A stretch of 64,000 nt of DNA from Siderastrea radians (GCA_964017195.1 OZ024895.1:27866875-27930874); one strand, 5' to 3'. Positions 25,590-37,319 are shown, numbered from the stretch's first letter. Notes: generated by a model not told the origin, from the letters alone. Numbers and translations are program-made.

Positions 25590-27417
25590 GAGGAATAAAG
25601 TAATGACGTTTTAATGACTAATGGGAAATCATTTGCTTCTATCTTTAAAGTGGCGCATGAAACAGTGATACCTGTGAATTTCACACGATAATTGTTTCAT
25701 TTTGTAGCCATTTTTCCTAATTACCATTGACCTTATCACTGTTAGACGCCCAACCTTTCCCCCAAACCGACGATTAATATGCAAATGGCTCAAAAAAGGG
25801 CGTAGTATATTTCTTTCCCCTCTCTCCTGTGCACAAACAGAAAACGATTATATGAGTGCAACTTTCGATCAAAGGTAACTTATCAAGGGAAGCATTTTTC
25901 AGATGTTCCCTCTCCTCTTTCCAGTTTCCAGTTTACTACTATAAATCTATTCCGATATTTAAAATATACACCCTACATCCACAAAACCTTTATTACTTAG
26001 TAGTATTATATTTTGTACCTTTTGTACCTTTGGACCAAGATAAGTGATAAAACATTTCGAGTGCAAAGGCCTTTAATTCAAAGAAAACTCGTATCCAGGG
26101 TGTTAGGAATTTAAAGGCCCACCTTCACCCAAACGGCCTTGCGACCGTTTGTTATTGTTTTCAAATGGTTCTATTGTTCTTCTCGCGATCTGATTGGTTG
26201 CCAGAATATGCCTGCGAGCGAGAAAATTGTCACGTATATTCAAAACAAATCGGAGCAGCCAAATCGCATCGATTTACTTTGTGAAGTTGCCCCAATCTAC
26301 GGCCTCAATTTACAAATCTCTAGGCTTTTATGCAAGGCATTTAATCCCCCAAAACGTTGGAATTATCTGATTTTCGTCATGTGAAAGTTTTAATGACAAA
26401 GAAGGCGAGAAGTCCGTTTGTTATGTTTGCATGCGATCTCGGCAGAAGACTCAGTTACTTCGACATTCGATTGTTTTAGTGTACAAATTGCAATCTTATT
26501 GTCTTATAAGGTAACAGTGATTTTAAAGGTCCTTCCTAGTCATTATAGAGGTTGGTCTGAAGGGAAATAAACAGCGTATACGACTCGATAGCAACTCATT
26601 GATTATCGCTCGCAAAATAGCACTTGTCCGGTGACTCCCGCATCACAATTTTAACCTTTGAAAGCCAGCCGTAAGTGTGTACCTCTCGATCAAATCTCCC
26701 TGAACCTATGGTTAACTAAGAAACTAATTATTTTAATTCAATCGTGCGACGATAGATATCGAAGAAGAAAAAGAAAACAGTCCTGCAAAACCATTCATTT
26801 GTTACACACTCGCGAGCCGCTCTGTTAACATCGCGCGAATAAAATCAAATCAAACTTACTTGCCAAGGTCCTGCATCCAATACATAACCGTGCAGTATCT
26901 TCAACTGCGAGGTATCATTTGGCAGGTAACGTATTGGAGGAACTAAGAGCGAAAAAGTTACGTTCGGCCGGCTCAGTCAAAAAATAATTCCAGGAAAGAA
27001 CAGCCTGATAATTGAAGAATAAATTCCTCCATGCGTTTGGAAGATTTTCGACGAGATGGCTGTGGAAGAAACGGATTTTGAAAGAAAACCCCCTCAGAAA
27101 CAATTTCGAGTTACACGAAATTCATAAAACAGCAAGCGCGGCGAGCAAGCCCTTTTGGGTAGAGGTGAGCCTTTAAATTTTGGTGATTCTTTTTCCTTCA
27201 ACCAGGGAAAGGAAAACAGACAACAAACAAAGACTGTAAACTACGTATAATACAGGGGCGACCTGCAACGCTCTCTGGGATTGGCCTGGAGAAACAAAAG
27301 ACAAAGAACACAAAAAAATGCTCCTATCCCTAACAACAAAATATGTGGAGATTAAGGACAACGAATTAAAACAGAGAACTACGGACGCTTTGCCGAGAAG
27401 CACTAATTACCCAGTAT
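25590..27417. other. No supported gene; presumed intron of the minus-strand family gene
   Basis: It lies between the exon starting at 25,583 and the upstream exon at 29,621-29,210. Short open frames only. Confidence 0.4.
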
Positions 27418-27418
27418 A

Positions 27419-28643
27419 CAGTGGAACCTCCCGGAAGCGACCACCCAAAATGTCAAGCCCAGGCGGTCGCTTAAGGGAGGTTTTTTGTATTTTCTTTATT
27501 TTTTTCCTTAGCGCTTTACATAAAAGGAACACAGAAAAACAGAAAGTACAGAAAAAAATATATAATTTAATGACAAGAAGGGAAATTACAAAAGAATCGA
27601 GTTTACATGCAGTTTACAATAAAAATAGGATTGACAAAATTACAAAAGGACAGGTTACAAAGTTTACAAAGGCCGAAAAGAAACCTAAATATGTTACAGC
27701 AGTATGACTTGTCGTTACAAAAAGTAATTTATATAAATAATTGAAATATTCTATACCATGAAGATTTTATTTTATAACAAGAAACAACAACTAATCAAGG
27801 AGAGATAAGTGGGAGTAAAGGTTCCCACTTTTCATAATGATATCTAATTTTATTGTTTTCTCTCGCAATAGAGCGTTCTATAAAGTATGTATTCTTAATT
27901 TTCTCTATTAACAGCAGGACATGTAAAGGAGTTTTGTTTAGTTTGCAGCGATAAAGAAAAAACTTGCTTTCCAACCGTAAATTGTTTTCCTTTTTTCAAA
28001 AGTGCGAATTCCACGAACGTTCAGCGAGATAGATTTGAATTGTATATTAATTGGCATTATTTCAGCATCAGATAATTATTTAAATTTACATTTCTTGAAA
28101 GTTGTTGTGTTCGGTAAGCGAACAAGAAAAACTATTAACTGACTCAATGGCCTACATATAAATAAGTACGACAGAAAAAAACATTCTACTTAAAGTAAAA
28201 ATAACTTGAAACACAGCCAGTATAATACTGTTAAGCTGTGTCGACTGAGTCCGAGCAGTAAATAAAGCTAGCTAGGCTACCTTCCGTTTCCCGCTTACGG
28301 GAGGTGGTCGCTTACGAGAGGAATGACCACGGGGGGTCTAATTTTGGGGTCACCAGCTTATGGTAGTTTCGTAGGCTTAATCCATGCGTAACCCACGATG
28401 CTGTATAAATCCCGTTTAGTGATTAAAAAAGATTTTCAAACTTTCAAACGTTATACTGCCCGGATGATTGCTGAAACGATAACATGGTTGTAAGGTGTCG
28501 TGAAATTTAAAGGGCCTACAAGTGGTCTCTTACAGGAGGTGGTCGATTACGGGAGTCACCAACTATAGTGAACTGACTGGGAAGTTTGGTATTTTGGAAA
28601 AGGGGTCGCTTACGGGAGGTGGTCGCACAGGGAGGTTCGACTG
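27419..28643. mobile_element. Non-autonomous pogo/mariner-like transposon, 1,225 bp, TA target duplication
   Basis: The ends are imperfect inverted repeats: CAGTGGAACCTCC at 27,419 and GGAGGTTCGACTG ending 28,643, each flanked by TA (27,417-27,418 and 28,644-28,645). The starting CAG and TA duplication fit Tc1/mariner/pogo elements. The subterminal motif GGGAGGTGGTCGCTTACG recurs near 28,300, 28,540 and 28,610 and, inverted, at 27,430-27,475. No transposase frame is present. It sits in the presumed intron of the minus-strand family gene. Confidence 0.75.
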
Positions 28644-29209
28644 TATTACTTATTACCCGCGTTCGAAATCAGAATTCTTTGTAGTCTCGTGCTTGACACA
28701 AACCGAATACGATTTGTTTATTCTGATTACAACGCATCCAAAAGTGAAGGCCCCTATGCTAGGTGCCTTTTACTTTTATTATTGCTAACCTATAGCTATT
28801 CCCGAAAAGATCAGTTTGTCATGTTTGTGAGGCAACGTCAATTACAGAAAACACAAAATATGTTTACTCAAGATGCGTTATATACAACATTCACCTCCAG
28901 CTTTTTATCGGTTTCGTGAATTGTAGCTTCTTTGAACCAGCCTCTGTGTCCTTTCGAGAAGTGTTGCACAGGGCTGAAAGGACATTTTTGCAACTTATTA
29001 AAACGTTGTTCACTCACTGGAATGAGTGCTTAGAAGGCAGTAATCTTGGAAGCGTAAATCACAAACATTAAACTATGTAGTTGATTTCAGTTGGAATTTT
29101 GAATTTCTTGTTGTCGTGTCAGTAAATAGTTAGTTTTACGTTGAAATAACAATGAATACAAGAATGGAATAGATATGTTTTAAAACTGAGCAGAATATGT
29201 TACACTTAC

Positions 29210-29621
29210 CCGAACCAATTGGTACTTGGGCATCGAACAAGGTGTAGATTTCGTCCGAAACCTGCCTGTTTACTCGCCGCAGATTTTTAAGTTTTTTTCT
29301 TTCTCCTTGGTACGTAGGATACAAACAGACAGAGGAAAGCTTCTGGTAATGGGTTGTCAGTTCGTACCTGTGCTTGGGGCAAACTGTCATTCTTGTCCTT
29401 TCTTCCTTCGACAAAGAATGAATACCGGCACGATTGAGAATAATTTCAACTTCAGTCGGAACATTTTCGGTGCTAAGACTTCTACGTCCGCTAACACCGA
29501 GTTTCTTTAAATAGTCACTCAAGTCTTTTCTGCACGCTTCCAGAGGAATAATGTTGAATTCGTCTGGAGCATATGGTGCTGAACCACATGAGCTACTTGG
29601 AGTACAAAACGAGCAACTCAT
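29210..29621 (-). CDS. 5' exon of uncharacterised anthozoan family gene, intact with splice donor
   Basis: From a likely ATG at 29,621 (MSCSFCTPSSSCGSAPYAP) the exon is open for 137 codons to a GTAAGT donor at 29,209. It contains FNIIPLEACRKDLSDYL, TEVEIILNRAGIHSLSKEE, MTVCPKHRYELTTHY and CLYPTYQGERKKLKNL. The CSFC/CPKH cysteine-histidine spacing suggests a zinc-binding fold. I recognise the layout as the N-terminus of the same family whose later exons appear at 25,583-23,090, so the two are probably one gene. At least one linking exon is not identified, because the donor is phase 1 and the next visible exon starts in phase 0. The exon itself shows no damage, but the downstream part is broken. 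Confidence 0.55.
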
Positions 29622-29639
29622 CTTGCTTTGGGTAAATCG

Positions 29640-31120
29640 AGCGGATATTTCACGTTGGTAACGTAAACAACTATGGCAGCTCCGAAGTCTGGACCAAAGG
29701 GCGCACATAGCGACCAAAAACGCAATCGTCATTTAGCATTGTTTTAAAGCCTGTAACAATTAACAAGGCAACACACTTTTGGATAACTTTGTCTCTTTCC
29801 TTTTTATTTACTTATTTTATTTATTTATATGATTTGTTTATTTAGTTATTTATTATCGCTAATTACAGAGTTTTAAATTTTCAGGCAGCCTTCGCAATTT
29901 GTGTTTTTGTTTTGTGTTTTGTTTTTATTTGTCAAATTTCAAAACAAAAGTTGGTTCATTGCCACTCGAGAAAGGTGCTCCGGTTTAGATTATGCGAATC
30001 TATTGTGGATAAGGAAGGTTGAAAAAAACGAAATGGACAGGAACGAAAATCTGTGACCCGCCCTAACCGCCGAAAGCATCAAGACGATAATTCGTTTAAT
30101 CTCAGTCCTATCAATGTCACGTTTTGACACCGTCTTTTTTTGGACAATAGTTTTGTTGAGCCTGCTTTCCATATATTTCTATACCCTGTCTATCAGATGC
30201 TAGAGTGTCTTGTGTGCAGCTCGACTTTCTGCGCATTTTTCCTTGAAGCCTGCCATGGAAGGGGAAAGGTGACGCGCGTCCCTAAGACGCATACATTGTG
30301 TCTTCCCCGGACTACTTAATACGTAAAAGTGAAACCTGTGATAGAAGCAACCTTTAAAAGTAAATTCGCTTTTCTAATGGTCACATAAAGTGACCACTGG
30401 TGTTGCCGTGGGCTTTTTTGATCATAAATTCGTGCCCAGTTCTTCCCGAGTCTTGAATTTTCAAGATGGCGTCGTTCTCTTTATTTTTGTGGTCGCGTTT
30501 GATTTATCACTTTGATTGATTTCAAATGTGAGCAAGGATACTTTTCAAGTTATCGAGACTTCAATTAACCACTGGGGAATGTTCTACTGGGAATAATAGA
30601 GAGAAAAAGTCAATCTGAGCTTAAACAAAGCATAGACTGACTCGCGTGTTCTTGAAGCCAAAATCGAGTACCTTGGAGAGTTGTAAGTACTTCAGCATCT
30701 TGCTATTTCAATGACCCAAAAAGATTATTATTGATTTTGATAAAGAGAAGGTCAGAGAGTGTCATTTGGCTGTGGAAATTTTTTCAAGCTATAGTTATGT
30801 GTTCTAAGTCAACTCAAAAACGGCTTATTTCGTGCTTTTTCGCAGATACGAAATTTGTGTTTCAAAACGTAAAGCTGGTCAATGGGATAGGGTTTTGTTC
30901 CCGTTGTCAGGGCTTAAATAAACACTTCTATGTTGGTTTGTACCACACAGAAAATGTGAGCTTTATTCGTTTAATTTAAAGGTTTTCAGGGACTTACGAA
31001 ACTTGGCCAAATTAAGGTGTAGAAATGGCGCCCACGGGGGTCACAGAAAGTGATGCTTGTATCTCTAGCACCAGAACAGATAAAGAGCTATCTCTAGTAC
31101 ATTTGTCCATAAGTCCACCT
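29640..31120. other. No supported gene
   Basis: AT-rich upstream region of the minus-strand family gene. No domain or repeat that I can name. Confidence 0.45.
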
Positions 31121-31129
31121 AACCTATCA

Positions 31130-31840
31130 GTAATGTTAGTATGAAGTGATTTTGCTGACCCCCCTTCTGTTGAGGTTTGCGTGGTTTTCTCTGACAACAA
31201 CTCTTAATAGTGTAATCGGCCGCCAATTGGAAAGCGAGAGGAGGTTTGAGTCCTCCTTTGGAACGAGAGTTATAACACCCCTCCGTTGGGAGACTGACAT
31301 TTCGCCTTTTTCATATGCATAGTCAAAGCAATTTACCTGGGCCTGTCCTAACAAATTAAAGAAGTAGTTATAAAACTCCCAGGTGAAGCCATCACCTCCT
31401 GGAGACTTCCCACTGCTGAAGTCCGAAGTATGTCCCTACATTCTTTCAGGATAATTTCACTTTCTAACTCATCTCCTGCGTGTCGTCAAGCTTAGGGATA
31501 TCCAAGTTTTGGACAAACTATGAAACAGATCATTATCGTCTAGGAGGACAGAGGCGTACAATTTGGTATAAAAAGATTCAATTTCTTTGAGTGTGCCATC
31601 TTCTTTGGTCAAAAATTCACCCTGCGTTCATAACCCTGAGATAATAATTCCTCCTCTCTAAATTAAAGAACTACTTGGTCGGTTTTTCACCTTGTTCAAT
31701 CCACTTTGTTTCGGAGCGTACAATAGAACCTTTCCTTTTTCTTTCATAAATAAGGTCGAGTTCACATTTTAAATTAGTATATTCCTTCTCTCGTTCGTAG
31801 GTACAGTCTTTAGCGCAGCGCAGGAGATAAAGCTGTCTAG
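31130..31840 (-). pseudogene. LINE reverse transcriptase N-terminal fragment
   Basis: The minus strand gives, across several frames, a KGSIVRSETKWIEQGEKPTK-type motif (about 31,735-31,675), NLERRNY, then a SPGGDGF-like stretch near 31,400 and finally QRRGVITLVPKEDSNLLSL with NWRPITLL (31,290-31,225). This is the order of the RT-0/RT-1 region in L1-like non-LTR elements. Stops and shifts are frequent, and motifs A to E are missing. It adjoins a gag-like fragment on the same strand, so two different elements are nested or abutted here. Confidence 0.6.
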
Positions 31841-31859
31841 AATTTCTAGTCGATTTTGG

Positions 31860-32200
31860 ATCTCTTGTTCCTTGTTCCTTGTTCTCTTGAGTGATTTGGC
31901 TTTGTTTCTTGAGAAGGAGCGTTCTTCTTCAGTTTGTAATAGTCCGATAGGATGTTCGTAGCTTTATCGTAGTCTTTAGCTCCGCTACGAGCGTCGGCAG
32001 GAATCGAGTTATTAAAGTAAGGCCGGCGAGGTGTAGCAGGAACGCTCTTTTTAATTTGTTGTGTGGGATCGCTAATGCCCGATCCGTCACGTAGAGTTCG
32101 AGTTCTTTTTTCCAAGTCAACCATCGTTGTGCGAGCGTGGCTGGTTCGCCGACAGCGTCGAACGCAGGCAATCCAGGCAATCCGCTGAGATATATATACG
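31860..32200 (-). pseudogene. Gypsy-like gag fragment
   Basis: The frame at 32,267-31,929 reads GLPAFDAVGEPATLAQRWLT, then WKKELELYV and KLKRAFLLHLAG. After a shift the other frame continues with AKDYDKATNILSDYYKLKKN. This matches the start of gag in anthozoan Ty3/gypsy-like elements (a Q-RW-xW-xx-xELY motif followed by LLHxAG and a D-Y-A-L-x-YF-like motif). The two halves are separated by a frameshift near 32,010. No protease or RT follows. Confidence 0.6.
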
Positions 32201-32269
32201 GCCATTTGTGCGAGTTTTTCGCGCTGTTTAAACTCGTTTTCCACTTGGCAGCCGATTGACGACACAAAT

Positions 32270-33240
32270 TTTTGTGTCAGCTCAGCTCAGCGACAAAATA
32301 AAGATAATTCAAGTTACAGCAACAACAAAAAACTTTCATACTTGCATTAACTGGAACAAGAACTTTCCATTTAGCCATGATCTCTTGGCTGATTTGCAAG
32401 ATAGCTCTTCTTTCGGGCTTGTTTCGTCGTGCATTGGTGTCGAGAGGATGTTGGCATTTGAGACTTGCTCTCCTTCATGTCCCCATTCAGCAGTGCAGCT
32501 CTGTACTTTGGAAAAATGGTCATGTCCTGGCCATCGTGATCAAACAACCCAACTCGAGCTAAAATGAGAGTGCTTTCTGTTGGAACACTATTTTGCGCTA
32601 CTTTCATCCGTCGGCGATGGGATTTGATATCTTTCGCACAAATAGACGGCGAAAAAATTTATTACGTCCAGGGAACTTTTTCGAAACACTACAACTGCTG
32701 TTGCAGTGGCCAGTAAAGGACCACGAGAGCTGCGCAGCCATAAATCTCCTGTGGATAACTTTTCTTTAACTTCACCAGCACCAAAAATGTGACATTGCAA
32801 GAGACCGAAATAATTCTAAATTACGACGCGGCCTCTACGAATATCTCTTTGTTTACAGTTGGCGAGACTTGTAATTCACAATGAAAACAAATGTCAGATA
32901 AGCAAGAGAAACTTTATTTTTTTAAATAACTTGTGAATACAGTACAACTAAAGTAAATGATTCTCTTATGTTTTTCCCCTATCTGATGCCACTACAAAAT
33001 TCCAATTAATTTTTATTTTATTTTATTTATTTATGGTGTCCTGAAATGATCCCGACTGTCGTTTCCGTTGACCATTTGTCACGCAACAATTACTTTTCAA
33101 TCACGTTACGTTGTTTCTACTCGAGCTCGTACTCCTCCTATAAATCAAATTATGAACGTGGCGAGCGATTAAAGTGAGTAGCATTTTTCCGATTATATTT
33201 ATAAAAAACCGACACAGAATACTGCAGACTTGGCAATTCA
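32270..33240. other. No supported gene
   Basis: Short overlapping frames on both strands without recognisable domains. Confidence 0.45.
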
Positions 33241-33250
33241 TAGGTGATTA

Positions 33251-33292
33251 TGAAATTATGAATATATGAAATTCATATATTTGAACTGCGGA
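33251..33292. repeat. 42-bp direct repeat, copy 1 (AT-rich, internally palindromic)
   Basis: The segment beginning TGAAATTATGAATATATGAA and ending TTGAACTGCGGA is repeated without change at 33,501-33,542, 250 bp further. It contains the dyad ATATGAAATTCATAT. Confidence 0.85.
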
Positions 33293-33296
33293 ATGA

Positions 33297-33486
33297 AGAA
33301 ATAAATGTAAAGAAGATCCTCGCAGTTATTAACGCAACTTATGCAGTTGCGAAAAGAAAGCCTGAAAAAAAAATCAGGCTTGCCGGGATTCGAACCCTGA
33401 CCTCTGCGATACCGGTGCAGCACTCTAACCAATTGAGCTAACAAGCCAACTAGGAGCTGACCATTAAATTGGTTCGTAATATACCC
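33297..33486. repeat. Inverted repeat arm 1 carrying a tRNA-like gene
   Basis: About 190 bp, nearly identical to the reverse complement of 33,570-33,757. The few differences include one D-stem base of the tRNA-like unit. Confidence 0.85.
33377..33447 (-). tRNA. tRNA-like gene, Thr(GGT)-like anticodon loop, probably tRNA-derived repeat
   Basis: The minus-strand unit has acceptor-like ends GGCTTG/CAAGCC, a D arm (GCTCAATTGGTTAGAGT), an anticodon loop CCGGTAT and a GGTTCGAATCC T arm (B box). The loop gives GGT (Thr), but position 33 is C instead of U, the T stem and acceptor do not pair cleanly, and here the D stem has GAGT instead of GAGC. A T-rich hairpin follows. Likely a pseudo-tRNA or the head of a SINE-like repeat. 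Confidence 0.5.
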
Positions 33487-33500
33487 GGGAAAGATGATGA

Positions 33501-33542
33501 TGAAATTATGAATATATGAAATTCATATATTTGAACTGCGGA
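33501..33542. repeat. 42-bp direct repeat, copy 2
   Basis: Identical to 33,251-33,292. Confidence 0.85.
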
Positions 33543-33607
33543 AGGCTCATATTCCCACCTTTCCTTTCAGGTATATTACGAACCAATTTAATGGTCAGCT
33601 CCCAGTT

Positions 33608-33678
33608 GGCTTGTTAGCTCAATTGGTTAGAGCGCTGCACCGGTATCGCAGAGGTCAGGGTTCGAATCCCGGCAAGCC
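33608..33678 (+). tRNA. tRNA-like gene, Thr(GGT)-like anticodon loop, second copy
   Basis: Same 71-base unit as the minus copy, with an intact GAGC D stem. A and B box-like elements (TAGCTCAATTGG and GGTTCGAATCC) are present. Anticodon loop CCGGTAT, with C at position 33 where tRNAs have U. The acceptor stem pairs over six bases, GGCTTG with CAAGCC. The 3' end runs into AAGCCTGA-T8-TCAGGCTT, so the polymerase III T-run lies inside a hairpin. Function as a tRNA is doubtful. Confidence 0.5.
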
Positions 33679-33697
33679 TGATTTTTTTTTCAGGCTT
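33674..33697 (+). terminator. Polymerase III T-run inside a perfect 8-bp hairpin
   Basis: AAGCCTGA, a run of eight T, then TCAGGCTT. The 5' arm overlaps the tRNA-like acceptor end. The minus copy has the same arrangement near 33,358-33,380. Confidence 0.55.
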
Positions 33698-33759
33698 TCT
33701 TTTCGGAACTGCATAAGTTGCGTTAATAACTGCGAGGATCTTCTTTACATTTATTTCAT

Positions 33760-34109
33760 AGGCGATTGCGTGATATACTTTAGCTTACTATGGTTCAATC
33801 ACATGAAAATGAGATTTATTCGTCAAACTTGGTTTCTCTCTTGTGTAAAACGGTTTGTTGGCAAATATTATAGAATTAACTTGGAAAGGTGGGAATATGA
33901 GCCTTAATCATCTCTAAAGCTACAGTTTGCAGTCTATCTTCGGTGTTAAAAAAAAAAACCGATTGGTCACTACCTTTAGGTGAACCCTGTTGGGAAAATT
34001 TCCCAGATGCCAATTTTTTTTCTCGAAAACATAGTAGTAGGGTAGGTTTGTATTATAGTATAACGTTTGTTGAATAATGGTGTTGCCCATTGCAGATATC
34101 TCGATTAAA
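33760..34109. other. No gene; short inverted echo of the tRNA-like repeat flank
   Basis: AAGGTGGGAATATGAGCCTT at 33,885-33,904 is the reverse complement of 33,542-33,561, so the composite repeat probably extends to about 33,905. The rest is AT-rich without features. Confidence 0.6.
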
Positions 34110-34463
34110 AATTTACAAATTAGACAAGAGGTACCTACCTTGAAGTGTAATTGGAATTCTCTGAAGATATGCGGAGCATTATGGGAAAATTATGCATACT
34201 TCCTTAGTATCTAACAGGTCAGCAGTCACACTTCAAAGCCATTCAAATGCAAATCACTGCATGGTACATAATCCCAGGAGAGGGTAGAAACAAACAGTTC
34301 TTCCTGGAGTGAGAAAATTGGCGTAGGTCCCAAGGCATGGGAGGGTAACAGAAAATAAACATTATAAGGTAGGGAGGGAAGCATTATCCCATAATGCTCC
34401 GCATATCTTCAGAGAATTCCAATTACACTTCAAAGTAAGTACCTCTTGTCTAATTTGTAAATT
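34110..34463. mobile_element. MITE with 76-bp terminal inverted repeats
   Basis: 34,110-34,185 (starting ATTTACAAATTAGACAAGAG) is the inverted copy of 34,388-34,463, with a four-base indel (CTACCTTG versus CAAAGTAAG). There is no coding capacity. A third, diverged copy of the inner end (ATATGCTCCACATTATGGGA) follows at about 34,466-34,500. I could not identify a target duplication. Confidence 0.75.
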
Positions 34464-34509
34464 CTCTTTCGATATGCTCCACATTATGGGATAATTATGC
34501 AATATTTAA

Positions 34510-35330
34510 AGAACTGAAGCCAATGTAAACATCCTGTATAACAAGGACAAAAATGTAATGAATGATTTCTGCAACACAAGTAAAACTGATTACTCAAGAA
34601 CAATGTGCTCTCTGAGATAAAATTTACGAAATGTACGTTGATTTGTCCAGTAATATAAGCAGCACACAAAATCTCTACAACTGGAACACCTTTCACATAC
34701 AAGTGTGTATTGGTGACAGAGACACTCCACACAGTGACTGTGGACACTACAGTGACAGTGGACACTGGCTTACGAGGTCTAATAAATAAAATAAACAGCT
34801 TAGACACAAAGAAGCCACTACTGGACCTTACATTTTCTGTATGCGAAATATACTCATGCTAATGTGGCCTTGGTACAAAAAGAGGGATCATCAGGTTAAA
34901 ACACAAACTTGAATTTAAGCGATTTACTTGGTTTTGAAGTCTACAAAGGCTTAGCAGTAACATAACTTAATATGTAATATTGAGATTGTTTCTTAAAGTT
35001 AAGATCTAAGGCACACAGTCTGCTCTCTCTCTGAGCAGATGATAATGCACAAGTGGTAAGTGGTAACCTTGACAACATCCCAAGTTGACAAATAATGTGC
35101 AAGTGAAACTCTGAGGTGGTACATTTCTTTGTCCACGAGTGGGTGTAAACCAACAGCAGCAAACAGCATTGTTGACAGGGTGCAAGGTTAAAGAAAGAGC
35201 CTACCGATATGTATTGACTGTACTTTCAGAATAACACTGTGACAGGAAATTTACTACCTCATTAACATGTGCTTGAAGAAAATCAACTCTTTCCTTTGCT
35301 CTCAACAGCAACACCATTTCTTCAAAGCTG
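34510..35330. other. No supported gene
   Basis: Short frames only, upstream of the YR retrotransposon remnant. Confidence 0.45.
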
Positions 35331-35339
35331 TATTGTACT

Positions 35340-37300
35340 GTTGATCAGTCCCAGAGGGCCATGAGGCACTGATGATCCTGCTTGCTTCCCCAGAAAAGCC
35401 CCTGTCAGCAAGTGATAACTTCGATGCGGAAAGGAGTAAGCTGTGTTTCAAGGGATAAAGCTCTTGACACTCAGGCAATGTAAGAGGGTTGTCCTTTAAT
35501 TCGAAGCATTAGGATTGAATGATCTGTCAACAGTTGCAAAAACAGCCGATACCAGTTCTGTGTTGGCCACACTGAAGCAATAAAAAGCACTAGGGCCTTA
35601 CTTGTGACTGCGTATTTTCGCCAAAACTTGAGTCAGCCGACTAAATGGAGGAAATTCATAGCATTTCAAATTAGCCCAGTAAATACTGAAAACATCAACA
35701 GCTGTAGCACCAGGCTCTGGGTGCCATGAAACAAAGCAATTTGACTTGGCATTAAGCCTTGACACAAATGAATCAATGTCTGGGGAAAATATTACCCCGT
35801 AAGCTGGTTAAAGATATCAACATCGAGAGACCGTTCCAAATGGGAGAAAATCCCCCAGATAAGGAATCCACCATAAAATTTGCTTTCCTTGGAATATGTT
35901 GAGCGGAAATAAATATATTCCTTGAAACAGACCACTCCTGTCAGGTTCTTGATATAGAATCTAAAGAAAGAGATTCAATACCTCCCATGTTGCTAATGAC
36001 AGCAACAGCTGAAGAACTATCTAGCTTTAGTAACTGACAAGAACAACATGTCGGTTAGACACAAAGGCTTGCAAAACCTACAAGGCAGCAAGTAAATCCA
36101 AATAATTTATATCTTTTAGAGCTTCCAATGTTGGCCAATGACCATTCGCAGACTAGCCATTGCAAAAGGCTCCCCAGCCAGCTAAGCTGGCATCACATTC
36201 AATGCAAATATCAATTGCCAAGGTCAATTTCCGAAAAAAACGATTGTTAGAAAGATTGTTAACAGTCCAGTGTAAATCTGATTTTGCCTGTGGGCTAAGT
36301 GATATAGGCTGATCAAAATCTAGATTCTCAGACAATGCTTGAGATTTACACGATTCAATGCCGCGGGATCTTTAATACTACAAATGACTGTTAAAACAGT
36401 TGGAAAAACTGACACAAGAAGACCAATAACATGTGCTGCCTCTCTAACAGAAGGAATCTTCTTCGAGGCAAAATTGAAATAGGCTTCTTTGAGACAATTT
36501 CCTCCAATTTGTCTGTAGGAAACAAACGCTTTATGGAAACTGAATCAATACTAAAACTAAGGAGACAAATCCTTGTAACAGGCCTAAGCTGAGACGTGGC
36601 TGTCCAGTAACTTTCGTTATAAAGACAGCTCTTCTAAACACTCTTGAAAAGAGCGTGCAACAAGTAAGATGTCATCTGAAGAAAATGACAATCCTGAGAC
36701 CATTTAATCTAAGGTATGAAACAACAGGTTTAAAAATTTTTGGCAAATAGGTAAGCAGGTAAACTAATATCTCTGGTTTCTACAAATAAAATGGAAATAG
36801 GGACACTAAAATAAGCATCCTTTAGATCCAAAGAGATCTTGTAATCCCCTGGAGAAACAAAATTGATAGCCATCTGAATATTTTCCATCTTAAAATGAGT
36901 TCTTTGCACAAACTGGATCAAAGGTTTCAAATTGTTCACTGGACATAAATCACCAGTGAGTCTTCTCAGGTATCAGGAAATGTTTGAAATGAATTCTCCT
37001 TTGTTAAAGAGTTGGTAATCTGCTCATCGACAAGCTAATTTACCCCTTCGCTGACGGGGGGTGGTGTGGGTAATACAGACTGAACAAGAAAAGAAATAAA
37101 TTTAAAATGATATCTTGAAAACAGTGTCCAGAACCCAAGGATCACGGGTGATTTTGCACCCGTTTTCAAAGTTATGCAGAAAATTACCAGCATAAACATG
37201 AGGATCAGAAGTAACGCTATCTAGAGTCAATGGAAGATGCGATTGCCGCAGAATCTGAATTTCATCGCTGTAATTCGGAGAATCACAGGCTCGTAAATTA
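35340..37300 (-). pseudogene. Tyrosine-recombinase (DIRS/Ngaro-like) retrotransposon pol, degraded
   Basis: Leftward translation in shifting frames gives: near 37,150, NFENGCKITRDPWVLDTV (N-terminal DIRS/Ngaro signature); 36,939-36,730, FKMENIQMAI and SLDLKDAYFSVPI (RT motif A); 36,335-36,153, SLSPQAKSDLHWTV and AIDICIECDASLAGWGA (RNase H start); about 36,030, SSAVAVISNMGG; about 35,900, IFISAQHIPRKANFMVDS (RNase H end); about 35,780-35,640, DIDSFVSRLN, SWHPEPGATAVDVF and YEFPPFSRLTQVLAKIR; and near 35,560, ALVLFIASVWPTQNWY. The RT centre is heavily mutated and there are numerous stops. The recombinase domain is not present. It is a different, more diverged lineage than the fragment at 7.5-8.2 kb. 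Confidence 0.75.
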
Positions 37301-37319
37301 AAACTTAAGTAAGAATAGG

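Larger units (their letters stand above)
33570..33757. repeat. Inverted repeat arm 2 carrying a tRNA-like gene
   Basis: Reverse complement of 33,297-33,486 with few differences. Spacer of about 83 bp. Confidence 0.85.
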
